64,000 nt of DNA from Streptomyces sp. NRRL S-340. Lineage in GTDB: Bacteria; Actinomycetota; Actinomycetes; Streptomycetales; Streptomycetaceae. How positions within the stretch are numbered: the first letter of the stretch is position 1; every line of letters begins with the position of its first letter. The notes beneath the pieces are model-generated. The model had not been told where the DNA came from. It was given only the letters and a program-made list of their open reading frames with translations, and ran no database searches. Positions 9,417-18,205 of this stretch are shown here, piece by piece. The stretch is taken from positions 1 through 64,000 of the forward strand of contig NZ_JOIY01000012.1 of assembly GCF_000720185.1 (NCBI RefSeq). The letters are read 5' to 3'. Made by a program: the position numbers and the translations under genes.

Positions 9417-9446
9417 CCCGTCATGGAACACATGGCCCATGACGGG
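9417..9446. terminator. Hairpin between convergent genes
   Basis: A perfect 10-bp inverted repeat (CCCGTCATGG / CCATGACGGG) with a 10-base loop lies between the converging cupin (ending 9292) and hydrolase (ending 9510) genes. No T-tract follows, as is common in high-GC actinomycetes. It probably terminates both transcripts. Confidence 0.5.
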
Positions 9447-9509
9447 CCCGGGTCCGGGTCCGCATCGGCCAACGTGAACGTACGGTGACCGGGCGCTTCG
9501 GTCGGCCGG

Positions 9510-10427
9510 TCAGCGATTGAGCGGGCCAGGCGTGTGTTCCTGGCGGGGGCCGTGCCCTTCGGTGCTCCTCCAGAACTGGCGCAGGGCGACGACGAGCGCT
9601 TCGGGCGCCTCTTCGGCGATGTGGTGTCCGGAGTCGATCGGGCCCCCTTCCAGCCGGTTGCCCGTCCAGTCCCGCCACACGCCCAGCACGTCGCCGTAGA
9701 GGTCGGCCATGTCGTCGCGGGTGGCCCACAGCACCTGCAGCGGACAGCCGATGCGCCGGCCGGCCCGCCGGTCGGCGTCGTCATGCTCCCGGTCGACACC
9801 GAGGCCGGCACGGTAGTCCTCGCACATGGCGTGCACGGTCGCGGGATCGTGAACGGCGCGGTGGTAGTCCTCGTACGCCTCGGCCCCCATCTGTTCGGGT
9901 GTGGCCCTGTACCAGGCGTCGGGGTCGGCATTGATGACGCGTTCAGCGGGCTTGTCGGTCTGCCCGAGGAAGAACCAGTGCCACCAGCTCGCGGCGAATG
10001 CCGCGTCGCAGCGTCGCAGCGCCTCCCCGAGGGGGACGGCGTCCAGGACGCTCACGGCGGACACCGCTTCAGGGTGGTCCAGGGCGAGGCGCGTGGCCAC
10101 GTACGCGCCCCGGTCGTGTCCGACGACGGCGAACCGCTCGTGTCCCAGGCGACGCATGACCGCAAGGCAGTCGCCGGCCATGGCGCGCTTGGAGTACGGC
10201 CGGTGCTCCGGGTCGGTCGGGGGCTTGTCGGACTCACCGTAGCCGCGCAGGTCGGGACAGACCACCGTGTGACCGGACGCGGCCAGCAGGGGGGCGACGC
10301 GGTGCCAGGTCGCGTGGGTACGCGGGTGACCGTGCAGGAGCAGCACCGCCGGTCCCCGGCCGCCGTGACGCACCCGCAGATGAGCGCCGTTCCCCTCGCA
10401 TCGGGTCAGCTCGAAGCCGTCGAACAC
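9510..10427 (-). CDS. Alpha/beta hydrolase of the fluoroacetate dehalogenase / epoxide hydrolase group
   Basis: 305 aa from GTG 10427, with AGGAGGT just upstream. HGHPRTHATW forms the oxyanion region. The nucleophile elbow GHDRGAY gives Asp105. Asp129 (VLDAVP) and His268 (SGHH) complete a triad. His150-Trp151 (WHWFFL) match the halide-binding His-Trp of fluoroacetate dehalogenases, and MCEDYRAG is also shared. Of the two arginines that hold the substrate carboxylate there, the first (Arg106) is present but the second is replaced by Tyr109. This suggests a dehalogenase-like fold with altered substrate preference, or an epoxide hydrolase. It is transcribed convergently to the cupin gene. Confidence 0.82.
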   Translation of the reverse strand: MFDGFELTRCEGNGAHLRVRHGGRGPAVLLLHGHPRTHATWHRVAPLLAASGHTVVCPDLRGYGESDKPPTDPEHRPYSKRAMAGDCLAVMRRLGHERFAVVGHDRGAYVATRLALDHPEAVSAVSVLDAVPLGEALRRCDAAFAASWWHWFFLGQTDKPAERVINADPDAWYRATPEQMGAEAYEDYHRAVHDPATVHAMCEDYRAGLGVDREHDDADRRAGRRIGCPLQVLWATRDDMADLYGDVLGVWRDWTGNRLEGGPIDSGHHIAEEAPEALVVALRQFWRSTEGHGPRQEHTPGPLNR

Positions 10428-10964
10428 GCAACCTCCTACGCCCCAGGTGTCCCGGCTCGCCTGCCCCGAAGCGCTCCGTCCACACAGACGTCACCCCGGC
10501 CGGCAGCCCTGCCGCCGCCCCGCACCGACAACCGGCAGGGCAGCGACGCCCCGGCTGCCTCGTGGCCTTGTCCGGCTTGGGCGGGGGCGTCTGGTGGCTC
10601 TCCCCGTACGCCGGGTGCGCCGTCCACGCCGAACGGCCCAGGCGAAGAGCCGGGCCACCCCGACCCGCCCCCCCGGCAGACACACTGAACAGGTCCATCC
10701 GGTCCCGCTGCGCCGCGCATGGCGCAGCCCGACCACTCCCCCGCCCGGCACCTGCCGGCGGTCGAGGCACTGACCGCCCCTACCGGCGTCGCCGCCACCA
10801 GCACGCTGTGCGCCCACGAGCGCGCGCACTCCCGGACCGAAGCAGAAGCAGAACCCATCGGCGACCCCTGCGGACATCGAAAACTTCCACCGCCTGCTCA
10901 TCGCCCCCGTCGCGGGGCCGACCGGGACCGCCGGTGCCGCTCCGCCCGGACGGCCGCCTCGTGA
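10428..10964. other. Intergenic region without a convincing gene
   Basis: About 540 bases between the hydrolase start and the phosphatase stop. The end nearest the hydrolase must hold its promoter and has the AGGAGGT ribosome-binding site at 10431-10437. Open frames here have no recognisable motifs. Confidence 0.5.
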
Positions 10965-12965
10965 TCAGGGGGCAGGATCTCGGCCCAGGTCGGCACGGAA
11001 GGCGATCAGGGCGATGTCGTCGCGGGCGTCCGAGAGGTTCTGCAGGTTGCGGAGCAGCTCGGGAAGGGGTTCACCGCGGTGGTGGGTGGCGGCTCGTAGG
11101 AGACGCTGCTGCCCCTCGTCGAGGGAGGAGGCGGGAGTTTCGATGAGGCCGTCGGTGTAGTACAGGAGAGTGTCCCCGGGGGCGAGGGCCCGGGTGTGGG
11201 TGGTGCGGCGGGTTCTGGGGTCGACGCACAGCGGGGGGTCCTCACCTGTGCCGGTGAGGAAGTGGGGCATCCCCTGGGCCGGGACGAGCAGGGGCGGTGG
11301 GTGCCCGGCGTTGGACCAGGCCATCCGCCAGGTGCCGTCGGGCCGCCGCCGGAGGTGGGTGTGGACGGCGGTGGCGAACGAGGCGATGGCCAGCCCGTCG
11401 GCGGCGGCGTCGAGCATGGCCAGCACGGTCCCGGGCTCGCAGCCGGGGCCCATGTTCCAGGCGAGGCCGCGGCACATGCTGCGCAACTGGCCCATGGCGG
11501 TCGCCGCGGTGAGGTCGTGGCCGGCGACGTCCCCGATGTCGAGGGCCAGGGTGCCGTCGGAGTGGACGATGGCGTCGTACCAGTCCCCGCCGATCTCGTT
11601 GGCCGAACTGGCCGGCTGGTAGCAGGCGGCCAGGGACGCGCCGGGCACGCTCGGTGGCTCGATGAGATGGGCGCGCTGCAGGCGCAGGGCGATGCGGCGG
11701 GCGCGCTGGAGGTCGAGGACGCGGTGGATGGGCCGTTGTGCGAGGTGGAGGACCTTGCGCAGCAGTTCCACGTCGTCGGGGCCGGGCACCGGGGTGTCGC
11801 CGTTGGTGCTCGTGGCGGCGTAGCCGAGGACGATGCCGTCGACGACCAGGGGGACGAGGGTCAGGCTGGTGGCGTCCGCGGCGATCAGCCAGCGCTCGGT
11901 GACGGCCCGGAGCAGGCCGGCGGGGAACCGCCCGGTGGCCGGCAAGCGGAAAGTCCGCGGGACCCGGCTCTCCAGCAACTCCCGGACCGTGCCCGTGACG
12001 GCGACGCTCTGCCCCCGCAGAGCGGGGGCGGCCGGCAGTCCCGGGCGGATCGCGGAGGCGACCCGCCGGGCCGTGACGGTCGCGTTCTCCGGCAGCGGCC
12101 ATTCCTCGTGGGACAGCAGCAGGACCACGCAGGAGTCGGCGAGTTCGGGCACGACGGTGCGCACGACCGCGGCGAAGACCTCCTCCAGACTGCCGGCGGC
12201 CACTTCCGCCACCCGCGCGAGAACACGTTCCCGCAGCGTGGCGCGCCACGTCTCCTCGACGTCGTCCGTCGCGGCGACCCACTCCTCGGCGCGGCCGTGA
12301 CGCAGGATGGGCACGCAGCGGGTCGACATATGGCGGTAGGAGCCGTCGGCGGTCCGCACCCGGAAGGTGCTCTCCATGACACCCGGAGGTTCCTGGGCGG
12401 CGGCAGCGAGCCAGGCGCGGCCGAGGCCCTCGCGGTCACGCGGATGGATGTAGGCGTACCATTCCTCGTCCATCCAGCCGTGCCAGGGCGCTCCGGTCAG
12501 TTCCCGCCAGCCGGGGACGACCTCCTCCGCGGAGCCGTCCGCATGCAGGACCCACACCATCTGCGACACGGCCGACACCAGTGCCTCGTACCGCTCGAGC
12601 GCCATCGTCTCGGCGGTGGTGTCCAGTGCGACGACCATGGCGCCGGGCCCGCCGGGCAGCGTGACGGGCGTGCAGGAGTAGACGAAGTACCTGGCCTGTT
12701 CCGCAGCGCCCGGGTCGGGTTCACGTGACTCGAGGATCCGGCGCGGCCGGCCCGTGGCGGTGACGTCGTCCAGTACGGTCATGAACTCCGCGGCATCCGG
12801 TTCGCAGAACGCTTCCCTGGCGGGCAGTCCCAGGGGCCGGGCACCGAGCATCCTGGAGCAGGCCGCGTTCTGGTAGACGAGCCGGTGCTCGGGGCCGGCG
12901 AACAGCGCGACCGCCGCCACCGTCTCGTCGAACAGCTTGGGATCGAGAAAGCCCGCCGGACTCAT
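10965..12965 (-). CDS. PAS-GAF-PP2C (SpoIIE/RsbU-type) serine phosphatase
   Basis: 666 aa from ATG 12965; the frame stays open far upstream but that part overlaps a permease gene and is not coding. Residues about 1-110 and 110-230 are PAS-like sensor domains (GWRELTGAPWHGWMDEEWYAYIHP is typical PAS). About 240-420 is GAF-like. From about 445 the SpoIIE phosphatase domain begins (ANEIGGDWYDA, DIGDVAGHDLTAA, SNAGHPPPLL, YYTDGLIE), supplying the metal-binding Asp residues. Such proteins dephosphorylate anti-anti-sigma factors in stress-sigma signalling; Streptomyces carries dozens. No partner anti-sigma gene is adjacent. There are no membrane segments, so it senses a cytoplasmic signal. Confidence 0.92.
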   Translation of the reverse strand: MSPAGFLDPKLFDETVAAVALFAGPEHRLVYQNAACSRMLGARPLGLPAREAFCEPDAAEFMTVLDDVTATGRPRRILESREPDPGAAEQARYFVYSCTPVTLPGGPGAMVVALDTTAETMALERYEALVSAVSQMVWVLHADGSAEEVVPGWRELTGAPWHGWMDEEWYAYIHPRDREGLGRAWLAAAAQEPPGVMESTFRVRTADGSYRHMSTRCVPILRHGRAEEWVAATDDVEETWRATLRERVLARVAEVAAGSLEEVFAAVVRTVVPELADSCVVLLLSHEEWPLPENATVTARRVASAIRPGLPAAPALRGQSVAVTGTVRELLESRVPRTFRLPATGRFPAGLLRAVTERWLIAADATSLTLVPLVVDGIVLGYAATSTNGDTPVPGPDDVELLRKVLHLAQRPIHRVLDLQRARRIALRLQRAHLIEPPSVPGASLAACYQPASSANEIGGDWYDAIVHSDGTLALDIGDVAGHDLTAATAMGQLRSMCRGLAWNMGPGCEPGTVLAMLDAAADGLAIASFATAVHTHLRRRPDGTWRMAWSNAGHPPPLLVPAQGMPHFLTGTGEDPPLCVDPRTRRTTHTRALAPGDTLLYYTDGLIETPASSLDEGQQRLLRAATHHRGEPLPELLRNLQNLSDARDDIALIAFRADLGRDPAP

Positions 12966-13249
12966 GGCCGGCCTGTCCCCACCCGCACCGGCCGGCCACC
13001 CGGTCGGCGAGACCTCCGCCAGGCCAGCGTCGTCACCGCGTAACCCTCTCCCACTGTCGGCGCCGAGGACTTCCTCATCTTCCTGGTACAGGAGCCGTAC
13101 AGGGCGCGCCACGCCGACGACGGCACACCGGTTCCGGCAGGCGTGGGGGCCGCCGGCCCGCGCGCGGATCGACGCGGGACCGACGGCGTGCGGGCTTCGC
13201 GGTGGAGGGAGAGGTCCAGGAGCTGGACGGTCTCCTCGTAAGGCCTCGC

Positions 13250-14587
13250 TCAGGACGAGGACCGGCGCCGGTGCACCGTGGCGACGGCCCCCAGAGCCAC
13301 GCCGACCGCGATGACACCCAGCCCGCGAAGCCACACCTCGGCCTCCACCTGTGTGGCAAGCACCACGCAGGACACCGCTCCGAGGACGGGGACGGCTGTG
13401 TACGCCCGGAAGTGCGACCGGGCCGGCCGGTCGCGCCGCTGGACGAGGACGGCGGTGTTGACGATGAAGAACACCACGAGGAGCAGGAGCACGAGGGTCG
13501 AGGCGAGCGTCGCCACGTCTCCCGTGAGCGCCAGCAGGAAGGACACGGCTGTCGTGGTGGCGATCGAGGCCCACGGGGTGCGGCGCCCCGGAAGCACCCG
13601 GGTCAGAAAGCGGGGAAGGAGGCCGTCGCGTGCCATGCCGTAGGCCAGTCGGGAACTCATGATGCCGGTGAGCAGCGCGCCGTTGGCGACGGCGACGAGG
13701 GCGACGGCGCTGAACAGCTTCGGCGGTACCCCGCCCGCCTCCTTCACCACTTCGAGCAGCGGGCCGCTGGAGTGGGCCAGTGTCGCGGTGGGAACGGCGG
13801 CCGAGGCGACGACCCCGACGAGGACGTAGACGGCTCCCGCCGTCAACAGGGCGCCGAAAAGGGCCCGGGGGTAGGAGCGGCGCGGGTCTCGGGTCTCCTC
13901 GGCCACGTTGACGGAAGTCTCGAAGCCGACGAAGGAGTAGTACGCGAGCACCGTTCCGCCCAGGGCTCCGGCGGCGGCCCCCGTGCCGGGGGTGCCGAGG
14001 CGGGTGAGCCTGCCGGGGTCGCCGTCGCCGCGCAGGAACAGCCAGACGCCGAGGCCCGCGACGAGCAGGAGTCCGCCCACCTCCACGAGCGTCGCGACGA
14101 GATTGGCCCGGGTGGACTCGCTGATGCCGCGGGCGTTGAGGAGGGCCAGCGCACCCAGGAACAGGGCTGCCACCAGCACGACGGGAAGAGTGACGAAGGT
14201 GGTCAGATAGTCGCCGGCGAACCCCCGGGCCAGTGCCGCGACGGACACGACGCCTGCGGCGAGCATGCAGTATCCGGCGAGAAAGCCGGTGAACGGCCCG
14301 TAGGCGAGGGTCGCGTAGTGGGAGGCGCCGCCGGCCCTCGGATACTTGGTGGCGAGTTCGGCGTACGAGGCGGCCGTCAGAAGTGACAGCAGCAGGGCGA
14401 GGAGGAGGGGCACCCACACGGCGCCGCCCGATTTCGCGGCGATCTGGCCGACCAGGACGTAGACGCCCGCGCCCAGCACGTCGCCGAGGATGAAGAAGTA
14501 GAGCAGAGGCGTCGTCAGTGCCTTCTTGAGTACGGGGGCGTCGCCCTGGGACGAGTCGCTGGACGTCGGCGCGGAGGGAATGGTCAC
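13250..14587 (-). CDS. APC-family amino-acid permease
   Basis: 445 aa from GTG 14587. About 12 transmembrane segments are visible. The first contains ILGDVLGAGVYVLVG, the APC superfamily substrate-site glycine motif, and YSFVGFETSVNVAEETRDPRRSYPRA is the conserved loop after segment 6. These permeases import amino acids or related cations by proton symport or exchange. It stands alone, reading the same way as the downstream phosphatase with about 280 bases between them. The substrate cannot be assigned. Confidence 0.9.
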   Translation of the reverse strand: MTIPSAPTSSDSSQGDAPVLKKALTTPLLYFFILGDVLGAGVYVLVGQIAAKSGGAVWVPLLLALLLSLLTAASYAELATKYPRAGGASHYATLAYGPFTGFLAGYCMLAAGVVSVAALARGFAGDYLTTFVTLPVVLVAALFLGALALLNARGISESTRANLVATLVEVGGLLLVAGLGVWLFLRGDGDPGRLTRLGTPGTGAAAGALGGTVLAYYSFVGFETSVNVAEETRDPRRSYPRALFGALLTAGAVYVLVGVVASAAVPTATLAHSSGPLLEVVKEAGGVPPKLFSAVALVAVANGALLTGIMSSRLAYGMARDGLLPRFLTRVLPGRRTPWASIATTTAVSFLLALTGDVATLASTLVLLLLVVFFIVNTAVLVQRRDRPARSHFRAYTAVPVLGAVSCVVLATQVEAEVWLRGLGVIAVGVALGAVATVHRRRSSS

Positions 14588-15527
14588 CCGGCACTTGTAC
14601 CCAGCGATCCGAAGCGGACCGGACAGATGTGCCGGAGGACTCGCTGGCTGCTGGGAGGGTGCCGGCGACGACCTCACCGGCGGCAGGGCGGCACGGCGTC
14701 GATGCTGGTCACAGCGTGGGCCGGGCTCGTGGCGCGGCGGAGCCGTTCGCCGATCGGCGGCCCTGCCCTTCTTCCACCGGCGGTGAGACGACGTGAGGTC
14801 CGTCCGCACCCTGCCGGTGAACCCGCTCAGGACCCGTACAGTGCGCGTAGGCAGCCATCGAAACGGACATCGGGGTGTGACCTCGCGCATTCGACGGGCA
14901 CCTGCGGGACGGGCTCGTGGCGAACCGGCTCGCTCCTGGCCGGCTGTGCCTCTCGTGCGCAGCTCTGAAGTCCGCTGGTCACGGCGTGGGGTCTCGCGGG
15001 CGGGAGCGTGGCAAGGGGCCGCCACCGGGTACCCGGCAGCGCATGATCGGACGCGCTGTGGCAGGGGCAGATCGCCGGTACCGTCGGGCGACGGCCGTCG
15101 TCCACGTCCCGCACCAGGCCGTCCACGCCTCCCCCCTCCCCGGCGCGGGCGCCGACGCGCTCGCCACCGCAGCGGACGGCCCCGGGCAGGGCCACGCCGC
15201 CCCGCCTCTGGCCCGCCTCTGGCCCGCCTCTGGCCCGCCTCTGGCCCGCCTCTGGCCCGCCAGCGGGATACCGGCCCACTCCCGCACGGTCAAACCCACG
15301 CACGATGTCCCCCGCGGGGAGGGCGGCCCTGCGCCCCGGGGGCCGGAGACGGGTGGCGCAGGCCGCGCGCGCTCCCAGCAGCGGTCCACCCCGGCGTCCA
15401 TGGGTGGTTGCGAGTGCTTGCGGCCGGTCCGGATGAACTGCCGGAGCCGCCCACGAGCACTCAGGAGCCCCTCGTCTGCTCTGCGTGGTGCTGTGGAGTA
15501 CGGCGACGCCGACCTCGAGGAGGGCCA
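14588..15527. other. Long gap without a convincing gene
   Basis: About 940 bases between the permease start and a downstream gene. Open frames run on both strands but have skewed composition (Arg/Ala/Pro) and no motif. It must hold the permease promoter at its left end and contains an 11-bp tandem repeat. Confidence 0.5.
15201..15266. repeat. Tandem 11-bp direct repeat
   Basis: Five exact copies of CCCGCCTCTGG occupy 15201-15255, followed by a sixth degenerate copy (CCCGCCAGCGG) to 15266. The unit length is not a multiple of three and the repeat is in no supported gene. It looks like slippage-generated or possibly protein-binding sequence. Confidence 0.9.
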
Positions 15528-16181
15528 GTGAGCACAGCGCACACGGGAGTGGAGGAGATCTTCCGCGCGGTGGCGCGGCGGCGGCACGCACACGCACTGC
15601 ACCCGCAGGGCCGCCGCTACCGCGGAGTGCTGCAGGCCGCGGGACCGCCGGTAGCCGGATGGCTGGCCGGTGAAGGACCGTGGCGTCTGCAGGCGCGGTG
15701 GTCCAGAGCCCTGGGTCTGCCGGACGGCTGCCCCGACGGCTACGGCCTGGCCCTGCGCGTCATCGCGGCAGGCGGCCCGGGAACCGGTCTGGACCTGCTG
15801 CTGACCAGCAGCGGATCAGGTGCACTGTCCCGGCACCTGCCCCTGCTGCGCGCAGACTCGCGCCGTGGCGTCTACAGCACGCTGACCGGCTATCGGCTCC
15901 CCTCGGGAACCCGGGTCCTGCTCGCCGCCCCCGCGGCCGGCGGGCCGACTGACACCTGGCGCGGACGCCGACTCCCGCTGACGCTGGGCCTGTACTCAGC
16001 CGGTGGCACGCGCCCGCCGCAGTTGCTGGGCACGATCCGCCTCACCGAGCCGGCCGATCACGACAGCTGCTCCTTCGACCCCTACCGTCACCAGCTTTCG
16101 CACATCCACCCCACCCACCACCTGGCCCGGCTGCGGGCCCTGGCCTACGCCGGCTCCCGACAAGGGCGCGGCGCCGACTGA
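15528..16181 (+). CDS. Conserved-looking protein of unknown function
   Basis: 217 aa from GTG 15528, with GAGGAGG 5 bases upstream; the open frame before this has repeat-derived low-complexity sequence. The segment GLPDGCPDGYGLALRVIAAGGPGTGLDLLLTSS has wording seen in catalase-like haem proteins of actinomycetes, but I cannot confirm the family and the usual catalase residues are not all evident. It has no signal peptide or transmembrane segment. A strong terminator hairpin follows, and a PAP2 gene lies downstream on the same strand. Confidence 0.7.
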   Translation: MSTAHTGVEEIFRAVARRRHAHALHPQGRRYRGVLQAAGPPVAGWLAGEGPWRLQARWSRALGLPDGCPDGYGLALRVIAAGGPGTGLDLLLTSSGSGALSRHLPLLRADSRRGVYSTLTGYRLPSGTRVLLAAPAAGGPTDTWRGRRLPLTLGLYSAGGTRPPQLLGTIRLTEPADHDSCSFDPYRHQLSHIHPTHHLARLRALAYAGSRQGRGAD

Positions 16182-16203
16182 ACCCCCCAGCGGCGAACCG
16201 TGG

Positions 16204-16247
16204 CACCCGGAGCACGCCTGAGACAGCGGACAGGCGTGCTCTGGGTG
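16204..16247 (+). terminator. Strong terminator hairpin
   Basis: The 17-base arms CACCCGGAGCACGCCTG (16204-16220) and CAGGCGTGCTCTGGGTG (16231-16247) pair with one mismatch around a 10-base loop, 22 bases after the upstream stop. No T-tract follows. Confidence 0.7.
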
Positions 16248-16272
16248 ATCGGCCGTGGGACCTCCGGACTCG

Positions 16273-16296
16273 GGATACCCGCAGGAGCGGGTATCC
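16273..16296 (+). promoter_or_regulatory. Hairpin with AGGAG in its loop, upstream of PAP2
   Basis: GGATACCCGC (16273-16282) and GCGGGTATCC (16287-16296) pair perfectly over 10 bp. The four-base loop plus first stem base reads AGGAG, the only Shine-Dalgarno-like sequence before GTG 16301. The hairpin could present or hide the ribosome-binding site, or be a second terminator. Confidence 0.45.
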
Positions 16297-16300
16297 GGAC

Positions 16301-16885
16301 GTGCGTGATCTGGTGAGCGCGGGATACCAGCAGGTCATGAGGTTGTTGGCCGCAGTACGAGAGATGGACCGCCGTCTGACCAAGCGGGTGGCTTCCTGGC
16401 GGGAGCCTGCGCTTCACCGCACGCTGTCGGCGGTGGAGGAAGCGGCGGAAGGCAGCAAGTTGTGGTGCGGTGCCGCCGTGGTCATGGTCTGGATCGGTGG
16501 ACGGGACGGTCGTAAGGCGGCGGTGGCGGGTCTGACGGCTCTGGCCTTGGCGCAACTGGTGTCCAACGGCGTGTGCAAGCAGGTGAGCGGCAGGTCGCGG
16601 CCGCCCAAGGAATGGATTCCCCACGACGAGGTCGAGGACCGCCCCGATTCCTCGTCGTTCCCCTCCGGGCACACCGCGGCAGCGGTGGCGTTCACCGCAG
16701 CGGTCGCCCCCTCCTGGCCGGCGGCCGGGACGGTCTGCGCGGTACCAGCCGCCCTCGTGGCCGTGGAGCGGGTGCAGTCCGGTGCCCATTACCCCAGTGA
16801 CGTCGCCGCCGGTGCCGCTCTCGGCCTCGTCAGCGCGTGGCTGGTCAGGCGCCTGCCGCAGCAGGCACTGCGCAGGTTGCCGTGA
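16301..16885 (+). CDS. PAP2-family membrane phosphatase
   Basis: 194 aa from GTG 16301 (a later ATG at 16337 is possible). The three PAP2 motifs are present in order: KQVSGRSRP (residues about 91-99), PSGH (about 123-126) and SGAHYPSD (about 156-163), giving the catalytic histidines. Several hydrophobic segments place it in the cytoplasmic membrane. The family dephosphorylates lipid phosphates such as phosphatidic acid or undecaprenyl pyrophosphate, or other phosphomonoesters. A perfect hairpin follows the stop by 4 bases. Confidence 0.92.
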   Translation: MRDLVSAGYQQVMRLLAAVREMDRRLTKRVASWREPALHRTLSAVEEAAEGSKLWCGAAVVMVWIGGRDGRKAAVAGLTALALAQLVSNGVCKQVSGRSRPPKEWIPHDEVEDRPDSSSFPSGHTAAAVAFTAAVAPSWPAAGTVCAVPAALVAVERVQSGAHYPSDVAAGAALGLVSAWLVRRLPQQALRRLP

Positions 16886-16888
16886 CAG

Positions 16889-16913
16889 GACCGGGACGGG
16901 GCCCGTCCCGGTC
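16889..16913 (+). terminator. Terminator after PAP2 gene
   Basis: GACCGGGACGGG (16889-16900) and CCCGTCCCGGTC (16902-16913) are perfect 12-base complements separated by one base, so the real loop must open a few pairs. It begins 4 bases after the stop. Confidence 0.65.
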
Positions 16914-17059
16914 AGCGAGACAGGTCTCCTGAGCCCCGCCGGCCCCCGCCGGGCCTCACCTCAGTGAAAACCGGGTCAGTCACCAGCTGACATGGCTGGG
17001 ACCGGCTGGACAGTCGGGCGGGGACACGGTGCCGCTCACGTGGTGAGGCCGGCGCTGTG

Positions 17060-17536
17060 CTATCCCATGACCGCGCGGGCCGCGTCCAGAAACGCCAGCC
17101 GGTTGCCCTCCAAGTAGTCCCGCACGCTCTCGCCGTCGGGCAGGCCTTCCCACACCGTCCGGTTGAGGTCGAGGAAGTGCGCGTGTGCGGCGTCGTGCAC
17201 GGGCAGGGGGAATTGGATGCGGATGAGCCGGTCCGCGACCCAGAACCTGGCCATGACTTCCCGGGTCGTGAGGTACCAAGCGTGGGTGTCATCCCACTCG
17301 GGCGGCCGGGTGTAGGCGCAGCGTTCGGCCTCCGCCGACACCTCGATGAACCGCTCCAGCAGCGCCAGCCGTTCACCGCGCCGGGCCTCCGACAGGGCGA
17401 TCTTCTGGCGTTGCTGTTCAGCGCGTTCCGCCGAGAGCTGAGTCCTGTGCTGGACGAGGTAGGACAACGAGCCACCGAGGACAACGCCGCCCAGCGATAT
17501 GAGTGACACCCAGACCTGACCTGACATGACGGTCAT
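17060..17536 (-). CDS. Single-span membrane protein with coiled coil, function unknown
   Basis: 158 aa. Residues about 8-27 form one transmembrane segment (VWVSLISLGGVVLGGSLSYL), followed by a charged helical stretch (RTQLSAERAEQQRQKIALSEARRGERLALLERF) that looks like a coiled coil. The C-terminal part is soluble. This architecture is common among small actinomycete hypotheticals. No strong ribosome-binding site precedes ATG 17536; ATG 17527 is an alternative. It stands next to an IS remnant. Confidence 0.72.
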   Translation of the reverse strand: MTVMSGQVWVSLISLGGVVLGGSLSYLVQHRTQLSAERAEQQRQKIALSEARRGERLALLERFIEVSAEAERCAYTRPPEWDDTHAWYLTTREVMARFWVADRLIRIQFPLPVHDAAHAHFLDLNRTVWEGLPDGESVRDYLEGNRLAFLDAARAVMG

Positions 17537-17571
17537 CGTGCCATGCCGTCGGTCTTCGAGACGATCTCGCT

Positions 17572-18170
17572 GTGACTGGTGTGATCACGGCGTCCGGGCC
17601 GTCCTGGACAGTCTCGTTCACCGGGATCAGCCCGCGTCAGTCCGGCAAGCCGATCACCGAGTTACGGCGCGAGGGCGCGGATCGGGTCCGTGAGGGGCCG
17701 CCGTACATCCTGCTGCTGGAGGACCGGGTGCTGCTGGTCACCGCATACCAGAGGGCACGCCTGACGCCAAGTCAGCCGGCACCGCTGTTCGGCGTCTCGG
17801 GATCCGCGGCCGACCGCATCATCGACCACTTCGGGCCGTCGCTGACGCTCCGGCCGCGCAGACGGTTGCGCAAGGAGACCGTACTGATCGTGGACGGAAT
17901 CCTGCTGCCCGCCTGTGTCCGCATCGTCGCGGCGCGAGCAGTCGAAGAACTGCCGGTGCTCCCCTGCCACCCGGTCGTCGTCGACGCCGACAGCCGCCTT
18001 GTCGTCGCCGTCGGGCCGCCGCCCCGCAACCGCAACGGCAGCAGCCACGGCTGCAAGGCATGGGAACCGTCCGGCGCCGAGGACGTTGCCCGCCGCGCGG
18101 TCCTGGCTCCACCACTCCATGGAACAGACACATGCAGAGGTGGACGAGGCCTCGCACAGCCGGAGCTGCA
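17572..18170 (+). pseudogene. Decayed IS5-type transposase
   Basis: The frame from GTG 17572 begins MTGVITASGPSW and continues with LEDRVLLVTAYQRARLT, LFGVSGSAADRIIDHFGP and KETVLIVDGILLP, the N-terminal wording of a common Streptomyces IS5-group transposase. Around residue 145 it diverges: an insertion splits the expected GNRNDCKAWE block, and the C-terminal catalytic part is missing. Near 18105 another frame reads LHHSM, resembling the family end VHHAML, so roughly 80 residues were deleted with a frameshift. No terminal repeats were identified. It is a non-functional remnant. Confidence 0.75.
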
Positions 18171-18205
18171 CGAGGGTCGCCAGAATGCTTCAGTCGAGTC
18201 GTGCC

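Noticed and set aside
13250..14587. Possibility that the phosphatase at 10965 continues upstream through the permease gene
   Set aside because: The frame is open to 14594, but that part overlaps the permease in another frame and reads as Arg/Gly-rich noise; the PAS domain begins right after ATG 12965.
15201..15266. Tandem repeat considered as a CRISPR array
   Set aside because: Units are 11 bp with no spacers and no cas genes are present.
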